This document shows positions 41,392 through 47,670 of a stretch of 47,670 bases of DNA, in pieces (position 1 is the stretch's first letter; each line of letters starts with the position of its first letter). The translations under genes and the position numbers were made by a program. Location: NCBI GenBank assembly GCA_017379935.1, contig JAFNVC010000007.1, positions 1-47,670 on the forward strand. The letters run 5' to 3'. This DNA comes from Clostridia bacterium. Lineage in GTDB: Bacteria; Bacillota; Clostridia; Oscillospirales; Acutalibacteraceae. The notes beneath the pieces were generated by a model. The model was not told the DNA's origin. It worked only from the letters and a program-made list of their open reading frames with translations, and searched no databases.

Positions 41392-42546
41392 ATGATTATC
41401 ACAGACAGCATCAAATATATCGGCGTAAATGACCACAGCACAGACCTTTTTGAAGGTCAGTTTGATATCCCGAACGGCATCGCTTATAACTCGTATGTTA
41501 TTCTCGACGAAAAAATTGCAGTTACCGATACAGCTGACAAAAATTTTGCCGACGAATGGTTCACAAATCTTGACAAGGTGCTTGACGGCAGAAAGCCCGA
41601 TTACCTCATCGTTCACCATATGGAGCCTGACCATTCGGCTAACATCGACGCCTTCCTCAGGAAATATCCCGAGGCTCAGGTTGTTGCTACCGTTAAGGCG
41701 TTCAATATGATGAAGGGCTTCTTCGGCGAGGATTACGCTGACAGACGAATCGTCGTCGGTGAGGGCGACACGCTCTGCCTCGGAGAACATACACTTACAT
41801 TCTATACCGCTCCGATGGTGCATTGGCCTGAGGTTATGGTCAGCTACGACAGTAAGGATAAGGTTGTTTTCTCCGCTGACGGCTTCGGCAAATTCGGTGC
41901 ACTCGACGCTGAGGAGGACTGGGCATGCGAGGCTAGAAGATACTATTTCGGCATCGTCGGCAAATACGGCGCACAGGTGCAGGCACTTCTTAAAAAGCTT
42001 GCAACGCTCGACGTTAAAATCATCTGTCCCCTTCACGGACCCGTGCTCAACGAAAATCTCGGATATTACATCAGCCTTTACGACATCTGGTCGTCCTACG
42101 GCGTTGAAAGCGAGGGTATTGTCGTCGCATACACATCCGTTTACGGCAACACAAGAGCGGCGGCAGAGCTGATTGCAGAGAAGCTGCGCGAAAAGGGCTG
42201 TCCGAAGGTTGTTGTCAACGACCTTGCACGCTGCGATATGCACGAGGCTGTCGAGGATGCCTTCCGTTACGGAAAAATCGTCCTTGCGACGACCACCTAT
42301 AACGGCGATATGTTCCCGTTTATGAAGGAGTTTATCAACCACCTCACAGAAAGATTTTATCAGAACAGAACCGTAGCATTTGTCGAAAACGGCTCGTGGG
42401 GTCCCGTTGCGGCAAAGATGATGAGAAAAATGCTTGAGGGCTCAAAGAACGTCACATTTGCGGAAACGGTTGTGCAGATTAAATCAGCCTTGAATGCAGA
42501 CAGCATTGCGGCAATTGATAACCTTTGCGATGAATTGATGAAATAA
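41392..42546 (+). CDS. Flavodiiron protein (FprA-type A flavoprotein)
   Basis: The 384-residue protein has an N-terminal metallo-beta-lactamase-like diiron domain with HHMEPDHSAN (His76, Glu78, Asp80, His81), further ligands in MVHWPEVMV, FSADGFG and CPLHGPVL, and a C-terminal flavodoxin domain from about residue 247 (VVAYTSVYGNTRAAAE, then ATTTYNGDMFPFM). Such enzymes reduce oxygen to water, or nitric oxide to nitrous oxide, and protect strict anaerobes. Electrons usually come from rubredoxin, encoded directly downstream. AAAGGAG precedes the ATG. It has its own promoter, and an attenuator-like hairpin separates it from the rubredoxin gene. Confidence 0.95.
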   Translation: MIITDSIKYIGVNDHSTDLFEGQFDIPNGIAYNSYVILDEKIAVTDTADKNFADEWFTNLDKVLDGRKPDYLIVHHMEPDHSANIDAFLRKYPEAQVVATVKAFNMMKGFFGEDYADRRIVVGEGDTLCLGEHTLTFYTAPMVHWPEVMVSYDSKDKVVFSADGFGKFGALDAEEDWACEARRYYFGIVGKYGAQVQALLKKLATLDVKIICPLHGPVLNENLGYYISLYDIWSSYGVESEGIVVAYTSVYGNTRAAAELIAEKLREKGCPKVVVNDLARCDMHEAVEDAFRYGKIVLATTTYNGDMFPFMKEFINHLTERFYQNRTVAFVENGSWGPVAAKMMRKMLEGSKNVTFAETVVQIKSALNADSIAAIDNLCDELMK

Positions 42547-42559
42547 GAAAATAAACGTA

Positions 42560-42597
42560 ATAAGCCGTAGCAGGAAATTCTGTTACGGCTTTTATAA
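42560..42597 (+). terminator. Hairpin between flavodiiron and rubredoxin genes
   Basis: AAGCCGTA-g-CAG with CTG-t-TACGGCTT (42562-42573 with 42580-42591), then TTTATAAATT. The short T-run suggests partial termination, which would lower rubredoxin transcription relative to the first gene. Confidence 0.7.
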
Positions 42598-42651
42598 ATT
42601 ATGAATAAAAGGTCAGCATCTGAACACACTCCTATTAAAGGAGGTTCTGAT

Positions 42652-42807
42652 ATGGTATATATTTGTGACGTATGCGGATGGGTTTATGACGAGGCAATCG
42701 GCGACCCCGAAAACGGGATTGAGCCCGGTCAGAAATTCGAGGACCTGCCCGAGGATTTCGTCTGTCCGCTGTGCGGAGTCGGAAAAGATTCCTTTTCAAA
42801 GGAATAA
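42652..42807 (+). CDS. Rubredoxin
   Basis: The 51-residue protein has both iron-binding CxxCG loops ([19 protein letters not shown] and [13 protein letters not shown]), the usual rubredoxin spacing and the aromatic core. It carries one iron in a Cys4 site and is the electron donor to the flavodiiron protein encoded upstream. The start is the ATG at 42652, 7 bases after a perfect AAAGGAGGT; an in-frame ATG 51 bases earlier adds an unrelated segment and is rejected. No separate promoter is evident, so it is probably read through from the upstream gene. A terminator follows. Confidence 0.95.
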   Translation: MVYICDVCGWVYDEAIGDPENGIEPGQKFEDLPEDFVCPLCGVGKDSFSKE

Positions 42808-42810
42808 CCC

Positions 42811-42848
42811 TTATCGGATTGTTTGAGGACAATCCGATTTTTATTTTT
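42811..42848 (+). terminator. Terminator after rubredoxin
   Basis: A 10-bp stem, ATCGGATTGT (42813-42822) with 42829-42838, is followed by TTTTATTTTT. Confidence 0.9.
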
Positions 42849-42892
42849 CGAAAAATAATTTAGCAATTTAAAGTATTATTACGAAAAAGCAC

Positions 42893-42921
42893 TTGAATAC
42901 TGTTTCAATTAGTGATATAAT
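42893..42921 (+). promoter_or_regulatory. Promoter of putP
   Basis: TTGAAT (42893-42898), 17-bp spacer, TATAAT (42916-42921). Confidence 0.78.
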
Positions 42922-42953
42922 GAAGCATAATTTTTTTCATGAGGAGTTTTACT

Positions 42954-44414
42954 ATGTTTAATGCAGAAATGATCGTATTCTGCGTGTACCTTGTGTTCAT
43001 GGTCGGCATCGGCGTATTCTTCTTCTTACGCTCTAAGTCCGGCGGTGATAAGGGCTACTTCCTTGGCGGTCGCCAGATGGGTCCTTGGGTATCCGCATTA
43101 TCAGCAGGCGCTTCAGATATGAGTGCCTGGGTTCTTATGGGTCTCCCCGCTTCTATTTATGCCGCAGGTCTCGGCCAGGCATGGATTGCAATCGGTCTCG
43201 GCATCGGTTATGCGCTGAGCTGGCTGATTGAAGCTCCCAGACTCCGTCGTTATTCTATCGCGGCTAACGATTCAATTACTATCCCGCAGTACCTTACCAA
43301 CAGATTCCTTTCAAGCAACCGTGCTTTACAGGTTATCTGTGCAGTTATCTTCCTTATTGCTTACACTGTTTATGCAGCTTCAAGCATCAAGGCTTGCGGT
43401 ACTCTTTTCAACACAGTTATGGGTATTGATGCTACCGTTGCGATGTACATAGCAGCAGTTATTATCATCTGCTACACCTTCCTCGGCGGCTTCTCGGCAG
43501 TTTGCTGGACAGACTTCTTCCAGGGTCTTCTTATGCTCGGCGCTCTTCTCATCGCTCCTATCTTCGCTGTCGGTCTTATTAATGCCGGCGAAGGTGCAGG
43601 AACAATGGCTCAGCTTCCGGAAAATTACTGGAGCCTTTTCTCTAACTGGAAGGATATCGTTTCCGGTCTCGGTTGGGGTCTCGGATACTTCGGTATGCCG
43701 CACATCATCATCCGCTTTATGTCTCTTCGCTCTGATAAGGACCTTAAGAAGAGTGCAAAAATCGGTATCACATGGACTGTTCTTATTCTTACCTTCTCTG
43801 TTGCGGCAGGTATTATCGGTCACCTCTTCCTTGGAGAAATCACTGACAGCTCAACAGTATTCATCCAGATGGTCCGCAAGATCTTCCCCGCACTCATCAG
43901 CGGCCTTCTTCTTTCCGCTATCCTTGCAGCTGCAATGAGCACAGCTGACTCTCAGCTTCTTGCTTCTGCTTCTGCTTTCTCGGTTGACGTTTATAAGCCG
44001 ATCATCCGTAAGAACAAGGCTTCCGATAAGGAGATGCTTTGGGCAGGCCGTTTTGTTGTTCTTGCAATTTCAATCATTGCAGTTCTTATCGCTTCAAATC
44101 CCAATTCAGGTACGATTATGGACCTTGTTGAAAACGCATGGGGCGTATTCGGCGCAGCATTCGGTCCCGTAATTATGCTTTCTCTCTTCTGGAGAAGACT
44201 TAACTTTGCAGGCTCCGTTGCAGGTATCGTTGTAGGTGCAGCTGTTGATATTCTCTGGCTTGTATTCCTCAAGGATCTCGGCATTTACGAAATCATCCCC
44301 GGCTTCGCTGCAGGTCTCATCGCAACAATAGTTGTTACACTTCTTACAAAGGCTCCGTCAAAGGATGTTACAGATATGTTCGACAAGGTTGCTAAGGGCG
44401 AAATCGGCGAATAA
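42954..44414 (+). CDS. putP: Sodium/proline symporter PutP
   Basis: The 486-residue protein has about 13 transmembrane helices and the sodium:solute symporter signatures of PutP: KGYFLGGRQMGPWVSALSAG, ASDMSAWVLMGLPASIY, the APRLRRYS loop, CYTFLGGFSAVCWTDFFQG and AAMSTADSQLLASASAFSVD. It imports proline with sodium ions. The start is taken as the ATG at 42954, because GAGGAGT in front of it is the ribosome binding site; an ATG five codons upstream overlaps that site. Single gene with promoter and terminator. Proline specificity is likely but not proven by sequence alone. Confidence 0.9.
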   Translation: MFNAEMIVFCVYLVFMVGIGVFFFLRSKSGGDKGYFLGGRQMGPWVSALSAGASDMSAWVLMGLPASIYAAGLGQAWIAIGLGIGYALSWLIEAPRLRRYSIAANDSITIPQYLTNRFLSSNRALQVICAVIFLIAYTVYAASSIKACGTLFNTVMGIDATVAMYIAAVIIICYTFLGGFSAVCWTDFFQGLLMLGALLIAPIFAVGLINAGEGAGTMAQLPENYWSLFSNWKDIVSGLGWGLGYFGMPHIIIRFMSLRSDKDLKKSAKIGITWTVLILTFSVAAGIIGHLFLGEITDSSTVFIQMVRKIFPALISGLLLSAILAAAMSTADSQLLASASAFSVDVYKPIIRKNKASDKEMLWAGRFVVLAISIIAVLIASNPNSGTIMDLVENAWGVFGAAFGPVIMLSLFWRRLNFAGSVAGIVVGAAVDILWLVFLKDLGIYEIIPGFAAGLIATIVVTLLTKAPSKDVTDMFDKVAKGEIGE

Positions 44415-44421
44415 AAAAAAA

Positions 44422-44464
44422 GAAAAATCTACACCCCGAAGCTCAGTGCTTCGGGGTGATTTTT
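44422..44464 (+). terminator. Bidirectional terminator after putP
   Basis: An 11-bp stem, CACCCCGAAGC (44432-44442) with 44448-44458, is followed by ATTTTTC. The other strand ends in a long T-run, serving the converging gene. Confidence 0.9.
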
Positions 44465-44931
44465 CATTCAGATATTCTTTCAATAATCAGTTTAATCTCG
44501 TTTATACAATACGTATCCTCAAAATAAATTCTGCGCTTTCGTCCTTTAGATTCGGTAAAGCATAAGAAATAGACAGTTTTGCTCGGCTTTCCGACACGGT
44601 TGTGCAGTACCTTTCCTTTAAATTCAGCGGATTTGATTTCGCCGTATTTATAAAGCTTTGCGTTAAAGGGATTAGTTCTGACAAAAAATCCGTCGGGATA
44701 AATTTCTATTCGGTAAAAAATATAATGATTTATACACCAGATATTATACCCGAGAACACCGGCGGCAGCGGCCAGAAGAACTAACGATTCAATACTGAAT
44801 CTCAACATAGAAACCCAAAAGACAACTATAATCCAGAACGGAGCGGCAATAACCGTGCTGATAATCAGCCTTTTCAGCGCATAATCCTTGCCTTTAATGA
44901 GATATTCCAGCGAGCTTACATCTCTTTCCAT
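44464..44931 (-). CDS. Small membrane protein with PH-like C-terminal domain
   Basis: The 155-residue protein has two adjacent transmembrane helices (about 21-43 and 46-67) followed by a 85-residue soluble beta-rich domain ending in a helix (EIKLIIERISE), the pattern of bacterial PH-like or YcxB-type membrane proteins. Function is unknown. It starts 12 bases after the ceramidase-like gene stop, with AAAGGGG before the ATG, so they share a transcript. A similar soluble segment lies in the membrane-bound XRE regulator at 11774, but I cannot show homology by eye. Confidence 0.7.
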   Translation of the reverse strand: MERDVSSLEYLIKGKDYALKRLIISTVIAAPFWIIVVFWVSMLRFSIESLVLLAAAAGVLGYNIWCINHYIFYRIEIYPDGFFVRTNPFNAKLYKYGEIKSAEFKGKVLHNRVGKPSKTVYFLCFTESKGRKRRIYFEDTYCINEIKLIIERISE

Positions 44932-44943
44932 TTCTTTTCCCCT

Positions 44944-46413
44944 TTATTTAACCGATTTAATCAGGTTATCCATAGCATCAAGGAGGATGCGGGCGGTTTT
45001 GATGCCCGTTGAGTTCGTTTCCTCGTAATGGTTGCGGTCCATATGGTCGTGGGCGCCGTTTATGTAGGGCAGCTTGGCGTCGAGCAGGAAATCGTTATCG
45101 GGAATGATATATCCGAGCTCATCGTTACACAATCCGAGAACAAAGGTGTGCTTCGCATCGCTCTGCTTTTTAAGAATCTTATAATGTGCATCCGTTCGTG
45201 TTGCGGAATTTTCCATAGTAAGGAATTCACCGTTATAAAGCTCAGGGAAAAGCTCGCCGGGGATAAGGAACATTCCGATATCCTTTTCGCCAAGCTCGAG
45301 ATAGCCGACCTCAGAATAGATATAAGGCACAAGACGGTTCTTGCTGCGCGCGATATCGTTATTAAGCACCTTCATAAAGCGTGCGAGAATGAGAACAAAG
45401 TTAGTTGCTTCAATCTTCACGGGCGCGTGTTTTATGTTGATGCAGGGCTTAAGCTCCTTCTCATCCGCCATAGAGTTTACCATTTCACCGAGAGCTTTGC
45501 CGAATTCCTTCGTGTAAGCCTCGCAGTCAATTGTTTCGCGGTATACCTTCTTGATTTCCTTTGCAGAAATCATACCTCCGATTGCGCCGTTGAAGAAAAC
45601 AGCATCGCTGTTCGGGTTATTGCCCTCGATTTCCTTAATCATATATGCAGGGAAATCTGCGCTGACCGTCTTCGTGCAGCTGCCGAGAAGCTCCGCGTGA
45701 GATGCGAAATTGACGATGCAGACATTCCTCGACTTATCAAAGGCTTCAAAGCGGATTTTCGTCAGATTATCGTCGAAGGTATCGGGGGTACGGCAGTCAA
45801 ACTGCATATCCTCAGCCTTGATTACCGAATAGTAAAGTCTACCCGGAGTGCGGTTTTCGTAAGCGGAGATAATCGCATTTGCCGTAAGGCGCTCAAGACG
45901 CGCCATAAACTCATCATCCCTGCCGCACTTAAGGATTCTTTCGCCCCAGAGTCCCTGCGTATCAATCGCAGAATGGGAATGAGTTGCCATTACATTTATT
46001 GATTTAAGATCCGGGATTTTTCCGCTTTCGATAACGAGCTTTCGGATGTTGTTGATGTTATGACGGCTGATGCCGACTGCATCAACACAGCACAGCACCA
46101 CGCCTCCCCTGCCCGTGTTATCGTCGAGATAAACAGCACGCGCATACATATCGTCAAGAACGCCCTGTGCGGGGTTATTAGAGTCATAGCCCGCGATAAA
46201 GTAGCGTTTGGAGCTGACGTCCTCGGGAGTGAGAACTGTCTTTGCAAAGCCGCAGGTAAAGTGCGAGCCGGGCTCGCAGGAGAATTTCTTGTCACCCGTG
46301 AGCATATATTTATTCGCTTTTTCCGCCGTTGTGAAATTCTTTTCCGGCATCGAAAAAACAACCGTCCTTGCAACCTTGTATAAGGCTTTTCTGATGATTT
46401 TATCAGTATTCAT
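44944..46413 (-). CDS. Neutral/alkaline ceramidase-like hydrolase, no signal peptide
   Basis: The 489-residue protein resembles the neutral/alkaline non-lysosomal ceramidase family: FTCGFAKTVLTPEDV near the start, VLCCVDAVGIS, the zinc-binding ATHSHSAID, NFASHAELLG with the second His, VFFNGAIGG, and a late segment MFLIPGELFPELYNG with a candidate Glu ligand. Family enzymes cleave the N-acyl bond of ceramides. There is no secretion signal and the C-terminal domain looks shorter than in characterised members (about 650 residues), so the substrate may be another N-acyl compound. Start at the ATG at 46413 behind AGAGGTGTG. Confidence 0.82.
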   Translation of the reverse strand: MNTDKIIRKALYKVARTVVFSMPEKNFTTAEKANKYMLTGDKKFSCEPGSHFTCGFAKTVLTPEDVSSKRYFIAGYDSNNPAQGVLDDMYARAVYLDDNTGRGGVVLCCVDAVGISRHNINNIRKLVIESGKIPDLKSINVMATHSHSAIDTQGLWGERILKCGRDDEFMARLERLTANAIISAYENRTPGRLYYSVIKAEDMQFDCRTPDTFDDNLTKIRFEAFDKSRNVCIVNFASHAELLGSCTKTVSADFPAYMIKEIEGNNPNSDAVFFNGAIGGMISAKEIKKVYRETIDCEAYTKEFGKALGEMVNSMADEKELKPCINIKHAPVKIEATNFVLILARFMKVLNNDIARSKNRLVPYIYSEVGYLELGEKDIGMFLIPGELFPELYNGEFLTMENSATRTDAHYKILKKQSDAKHTFVLGLCNDELGYIIPDNDFLLDAKLPYINGAHDHMDRNHYEETNSTGIKTARILLDAMDNLIKSVK

Positions 46414-46433
46414 AAAACACACCTCTTTAGGCT

Positions 46434-46461
46434 ATTATACATCATTTTTGGAAAATTGCAA
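46434..46461 (-). promoter_or_regulatory. Promoter of the ceramidase-like operon
   Basis: Minus strand: TTGCAA (46456-46461), 16-bp spacer, TATAAT (46434-46439). It sits right after the terminator of the lipoprotein gene. Confidence 0.65.
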
Positions 46462-46489
46462 ATAAAAAAGCGCGGAGGTCGTCCGCGCT
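46462..46489 (-). terminator. Terminator after the lipoprotein gene
   Basis: Minus strand: AGCGCGGA-CGACC-TCCGCGCT (46489-46469) followed by TTTTTTATTTG. Confidence 0.88.
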
Positions 46490-46498
46490 GTAGGAGGA

Positions 46499-47143
46499 TT
46501 ACTCAATTATTTCAGCATCATAATAACGCAATATGTTATTTTCAATGATTACCTTTGCTGAAAATTTGATTTCCTGATTATATTTCAATACACTTATATC
46601 AACACTGTCTGCAAAATAAATCAGCATATAAACATTACTATCATTAATAGAAATATTAAATGCGGGGGCGTAGCTATTATTTGCACCCTTGAGAACACCC
46701 GTAAGTTCGATTGTGTCACTTTCAAGGTAAGCCACAGGCATCTGATAATGTTTTGTATTAATAGTATATCCACCTATATCATTTGAGGTTTCGGAAATCT
46801 CATCTGTAATATTTCCCACAACAGTTATAGACTGTCCCATCTGCAGTTTTGCAATTTCTTCTGTCGCAAGATAAACATCCACTACATATTCACTACCAAA
46901 TGATCCTGATAATATAATATAGTTTTCTTTAATTTCTCTGACAATGCCATTAATCAGTAAAGTCTTATTACAATACATTTCTTTAGCACTGACGATATTC
47001 TGCATAGAATCATTGTGCATATCTATAGCTTTAACTTCTTCTGCAACCTCTAACAGCTCTTCCTTAGTCGGTGTTTTTTCACCGCAAGCGGCAAAACTCA
47101 AACACATTCCAATAACTAAAAATAATGCTAAAATTCTTTTCAT
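46499..47143 (-). CDS. Lipoprotein with predicted OB-fold (tRNA_anti-like) domains
   Basis: A lipoprotein signal (1-20) ends in the lipobox FAAC with Cys20 as the lipid-anchored residue. The 190-residue mature part appears beta-rich with two similar segments, KTLLINGIVREIKENYIIL and a later EIKFSAKVIIENNILRYY, typical of tRNA_anti-like OB-fold lipoproteins of Clostridia. Such proteins are of unknown function and may bind ligands at the outer face of the membrane. AAAGGGC precedes the ATG. It lies downstream of a structured RNA with a terminator and a 7-codon open frame, so its expression may depend on read-through. Confidence 0.8.
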   Translation of the reverse strand: MKRILALFLVIGMCLSFAACGEKTPTKEELLEVAEEVKAIDMHNDSMQNIVSAKEMYCNKTLLINGIVREIKENYIILSGSFGSEYVVDVYLATEEIAKLQMGQSITVVGNITDEISETSNDIGGYTINTKHYQMPVAYLESDTIELTGVLKGANNSYAPAFNISINDSNVYMLIYFADSVDISVLKYNQEIKFSAKVIIENNILRYYDAEIIE

Positions 47144-47164
47144 TATTAAAGCCCTTTCTTATTT

Positions 47165-47188
47165 TTACTTTCGTGTGTATGTTTGCAT
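47165..47188 (-). CDS. Possible 7-residue leader peptide (MQTYTRK)
   Basis: A perfect AAGGAGG (47193-47199) stands 4 bases before an ATG that opens a 7-codon frame, 21 bases upstream of the lipoprotein start. The strong site is wasted unless a peptide is translated or the site recruits ribosomes for coupling. Expression is inference. Confidence 0.35.
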   Translation of the reverse strand: MQTYTRK

Positions 47189-47199
47189 TTTTCCTCCTT

Positions 47200-47238
47200 A
47201 AAAATAAAAAGTGTGTGCCAACCGAAGTCAACACACAC
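47200..47238 (-). terminator. Strong terminator ending the structured RNA
   Basis: Minus strand: a 12-bp stem, GTGTGTGTTGAC (47227-47238) with GTTGGCACACAC (47211-47222), has a cUUCGg tetraloop and is followed by TTTTTATTTT. Confidence 0.92.
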
Positions 47239-47369
47239 GAAAAATGCTGACTCGTTTAGCTACAACACTAAATTATTCCCCAACAAGCGATGCGAAAATA
47301 GAAGTCAGCATTTTTACCAAGTAAAAAAGCCCACTTCGCCAATTGGGAAACTATTTAATTTAGTGTGGT
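47200..47369 (-). ncRNA. Candidate structured RNA (about 170 nt), pseudoknot-capable
   Basis: A promoter (47376-47404) and a terminator (47200-47238) bound an RNA of about 170 bases with no protein frame. Two long helices are possible in plus coordinates: 47265-47274 with 47357-47366 (ACACTAAATT), extended by 47276-47283 with 47343-47350 (UUCCCCAA region), and 47240-47252 with 47303-47315 (AAAAATGCTGACT). The pairs cross, so they form a pseudoknot or exclude each other as a switch. I recognise no known family: no T-box, SAM, or ZTP motif. It could be a small RNA or a riboswitch-like leader of the lipoprotein gene. Confidence 0.6.
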
Positions 47370-47375
47370 AATTTT

Positions 47376-47404
47376 ATTATATCAAATCAAATTGCTGTAT
47401 TCAA
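47376..47404 (-). promoter_or_regulatory. Promoter of the structured RNA
   Basis: Minus strand: TTGAAT (47399-47404), 17-bp spacer, TATAAT (47376-47381). Confidence 0.75.
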
Positions 47405-47426
47405 GTGTTTTGATTAAATCAAGACA

Positions 47427-47457
47427 AACAAAAAACCGCTCTCTTGCGAGAACGGAT
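47427..47457 (-). terminator. Terminator after tRNA-Val
   Basis: Minus strand: CCGTTCTC-GCAA-GAGAGCGG (47455-47436, one G-U) followed by TTTTTTGTTTG. Confidence 0.9.
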
Positions 47458-47464
47458 TTTTCTT

Positions 47465-47541
47465 TGGTGAGGATGAGTGGGCTCGAACCACCGACCCCTT
47501 GCATGTCAAGCAAGTACTCTGACCAACTGAGCTACACCCTC
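47465..47541 (-). tRNA. tRNA-Val (GAC)
   Basis: Minus strand cloverleaf: acceptor GAGGGTG/CATCCTC, D-arm AGCTC...GAGT, anticodon arm CTTGC-TTGACAT-GCAAG giving anticodon GAC, T-arm GGTGG-TTCGAGC-CCACT and an encoded CCA. Confidence 0.95.
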
Positions 47542-47556
47542 AAATATTGTTTTGTT

Positions 47557-47588
47557 AAGAAAAAAGCACTCGCAACTGCAAGTGCTTT
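47557..47588 (-). terminator. Terminator after tRNA-Gly
   Basis: Minus strand: AGCACTTGC-AGTT-GCGAGTGCT (47586-47565) followed by TTTTTTC. It separates tRNA-Gly from tRNA-Val, although no clear promoter for tRNA-Val lies in the short gap. Confidence 0.85.
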
Positions 47589-47589
47589 A

Positions 47590-47665
47590 TGGAGCGGATG
47601 ACGAGGCTCGAACTCGCTACCTCCACCTTGGCAAGGTGGCGCTCTACCAGATGAGCTACATCCGC
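47590..47665 (-). tRNA. tRNA-Gly (GCC)
   Basis: Minus strand cloverleaf: acceptor GCGGATG/CATCCGC, anticodon arm CCACC-TTGCCAA-GGTGG giving GCC, T-arm GCGAG-TTCGAGC-CTCGT, discriminator U and an encoded CCA. Confidence 0.95.
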
Positions 47666-47670
47666 AAATG

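Noticed and set aside
41377-42342. Minus-strand open frame (321 codons) opposite the flavodiiron gene
   Set aside because: Shadow of a certain gene, Val/Cys-rich translation and no start signals.
45028-46002. Plus-strand open frame (324 codons) opposite the ceramidase-like gene
   Set aside because: Antisense shadow without ribosome binding site; the opposite strand carries recognisable metal-site motifs.
47200-47369. 6S RNA, T-box or known riboswitch as identity of the structured RNA
   Set aside because: The 5' and 3' ends do not pair as in 6S RNA, there is no T-box AGGGTGG-type motif, and no recognised aptamer core.
47183-47371. Plus-strand frame across the structured RNA
   Set aside because: No start signal; the region is better explained by promoter, helices and terminator on the minus strand.
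47465-47665. tRNA genes as integration sites of a mobile element
   Set aside because: No integrase, no repeated tRNA 3' end and no foreign-looking genes nearby.

Overview
The window reads as chromosome of a low-to-mid GC, anaerobic, spore-lineage Firmicute of class Clostridia, most likely an uncultured gut or rumen Oscillospiraceae/Ruminococcaceae relative. This rests on an uninterrupted sporulation sigma-K gene, Gram-positive promoters and AGGAGG-type ribosome binding sites, a Cheo-type LexA box, a flavodiiron protein with rubredoxin, a type I dockerin protein and many glycan-active enzymes. I see no phage, insertion sequence or CRISPR array.

Layout. 1-2626: end of a membrane-stress operon like Bacillus ydjI-ydjG-ydjH (SPFH/zinc-ribbon, zinc-ribbon membrane protein, TPM protein). 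2683-4510: ADP-ribosylglycohydrolase and a small helical protein. 4631-9766: two minus-strand operons, one for secreted hydrolases (esterase and EEP phosphatase/nuclease) and one for a PHP hydrolase with a GH110-like beta-helix protein. 9893-11736: sigK and an ArsB/NhaD-type permease. 11774-14942: a membrane-bound XRE regulator divergent from a GPH-family sugar symporter. 15001-23526: a minus-strand run with a cysteine-elbow hydrolase, SGNH hydrolase, GxGYxYP protein, GH78-like rhamnosidase, TrmH methyltransferase and GH125 mannosidase. 23649-23725: initiator tRNA. 23911-27665: sialidase and glycogen phosphorylase. 28000-30948: zapA, a U32 peptidase-family gene and a GNAT gene. 30945-32426: an SOS-controlled Y-family polymerase with a small partner. 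32617-34368: a PASTA pseudokinase. 34483-40438: purine nucleoside phosphorylase, an XRE-TM-lipase fusion plus dockerin protein, then an MTA/SAH-type deaminase with an MtnA-like isomerase. 40490-41259: mntP under a yybP-ykoY manganese riboswitch. 41392-44403: flavodiiron protein, rubredoxin, PutP. 44464-47143: a PH-like membrane protein, a ceramidase-like hydrolase and a lipoprotein. 47200-47665: a structured RNA with its own promoter and terminator, then tRNA-Val and tRNA-Gly.

How the genes may work together. The predicted GH110-, GH78-, GH125- and sialidase-type enzymes lack signal peptides, so they probably trim imported oligosaccharides, with the GPH symporter as one possible importer and glycogen phosphorylase storing or releasing carbon. 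PNP, the deaminase and the MtnA-like isomerase form a plausible route for disposal of methylthioadenosine or 5'-deoxyadenosine through inosine-type intermediates. The most unusual items are the DNA-binding/membrane/lipase fusion, the pseudoknot-capable RNA upstream of the lipoprotein gene, the PASTA pseudokinase, and the secreted hydrolase whose nucleophile elbow carries cysteine.
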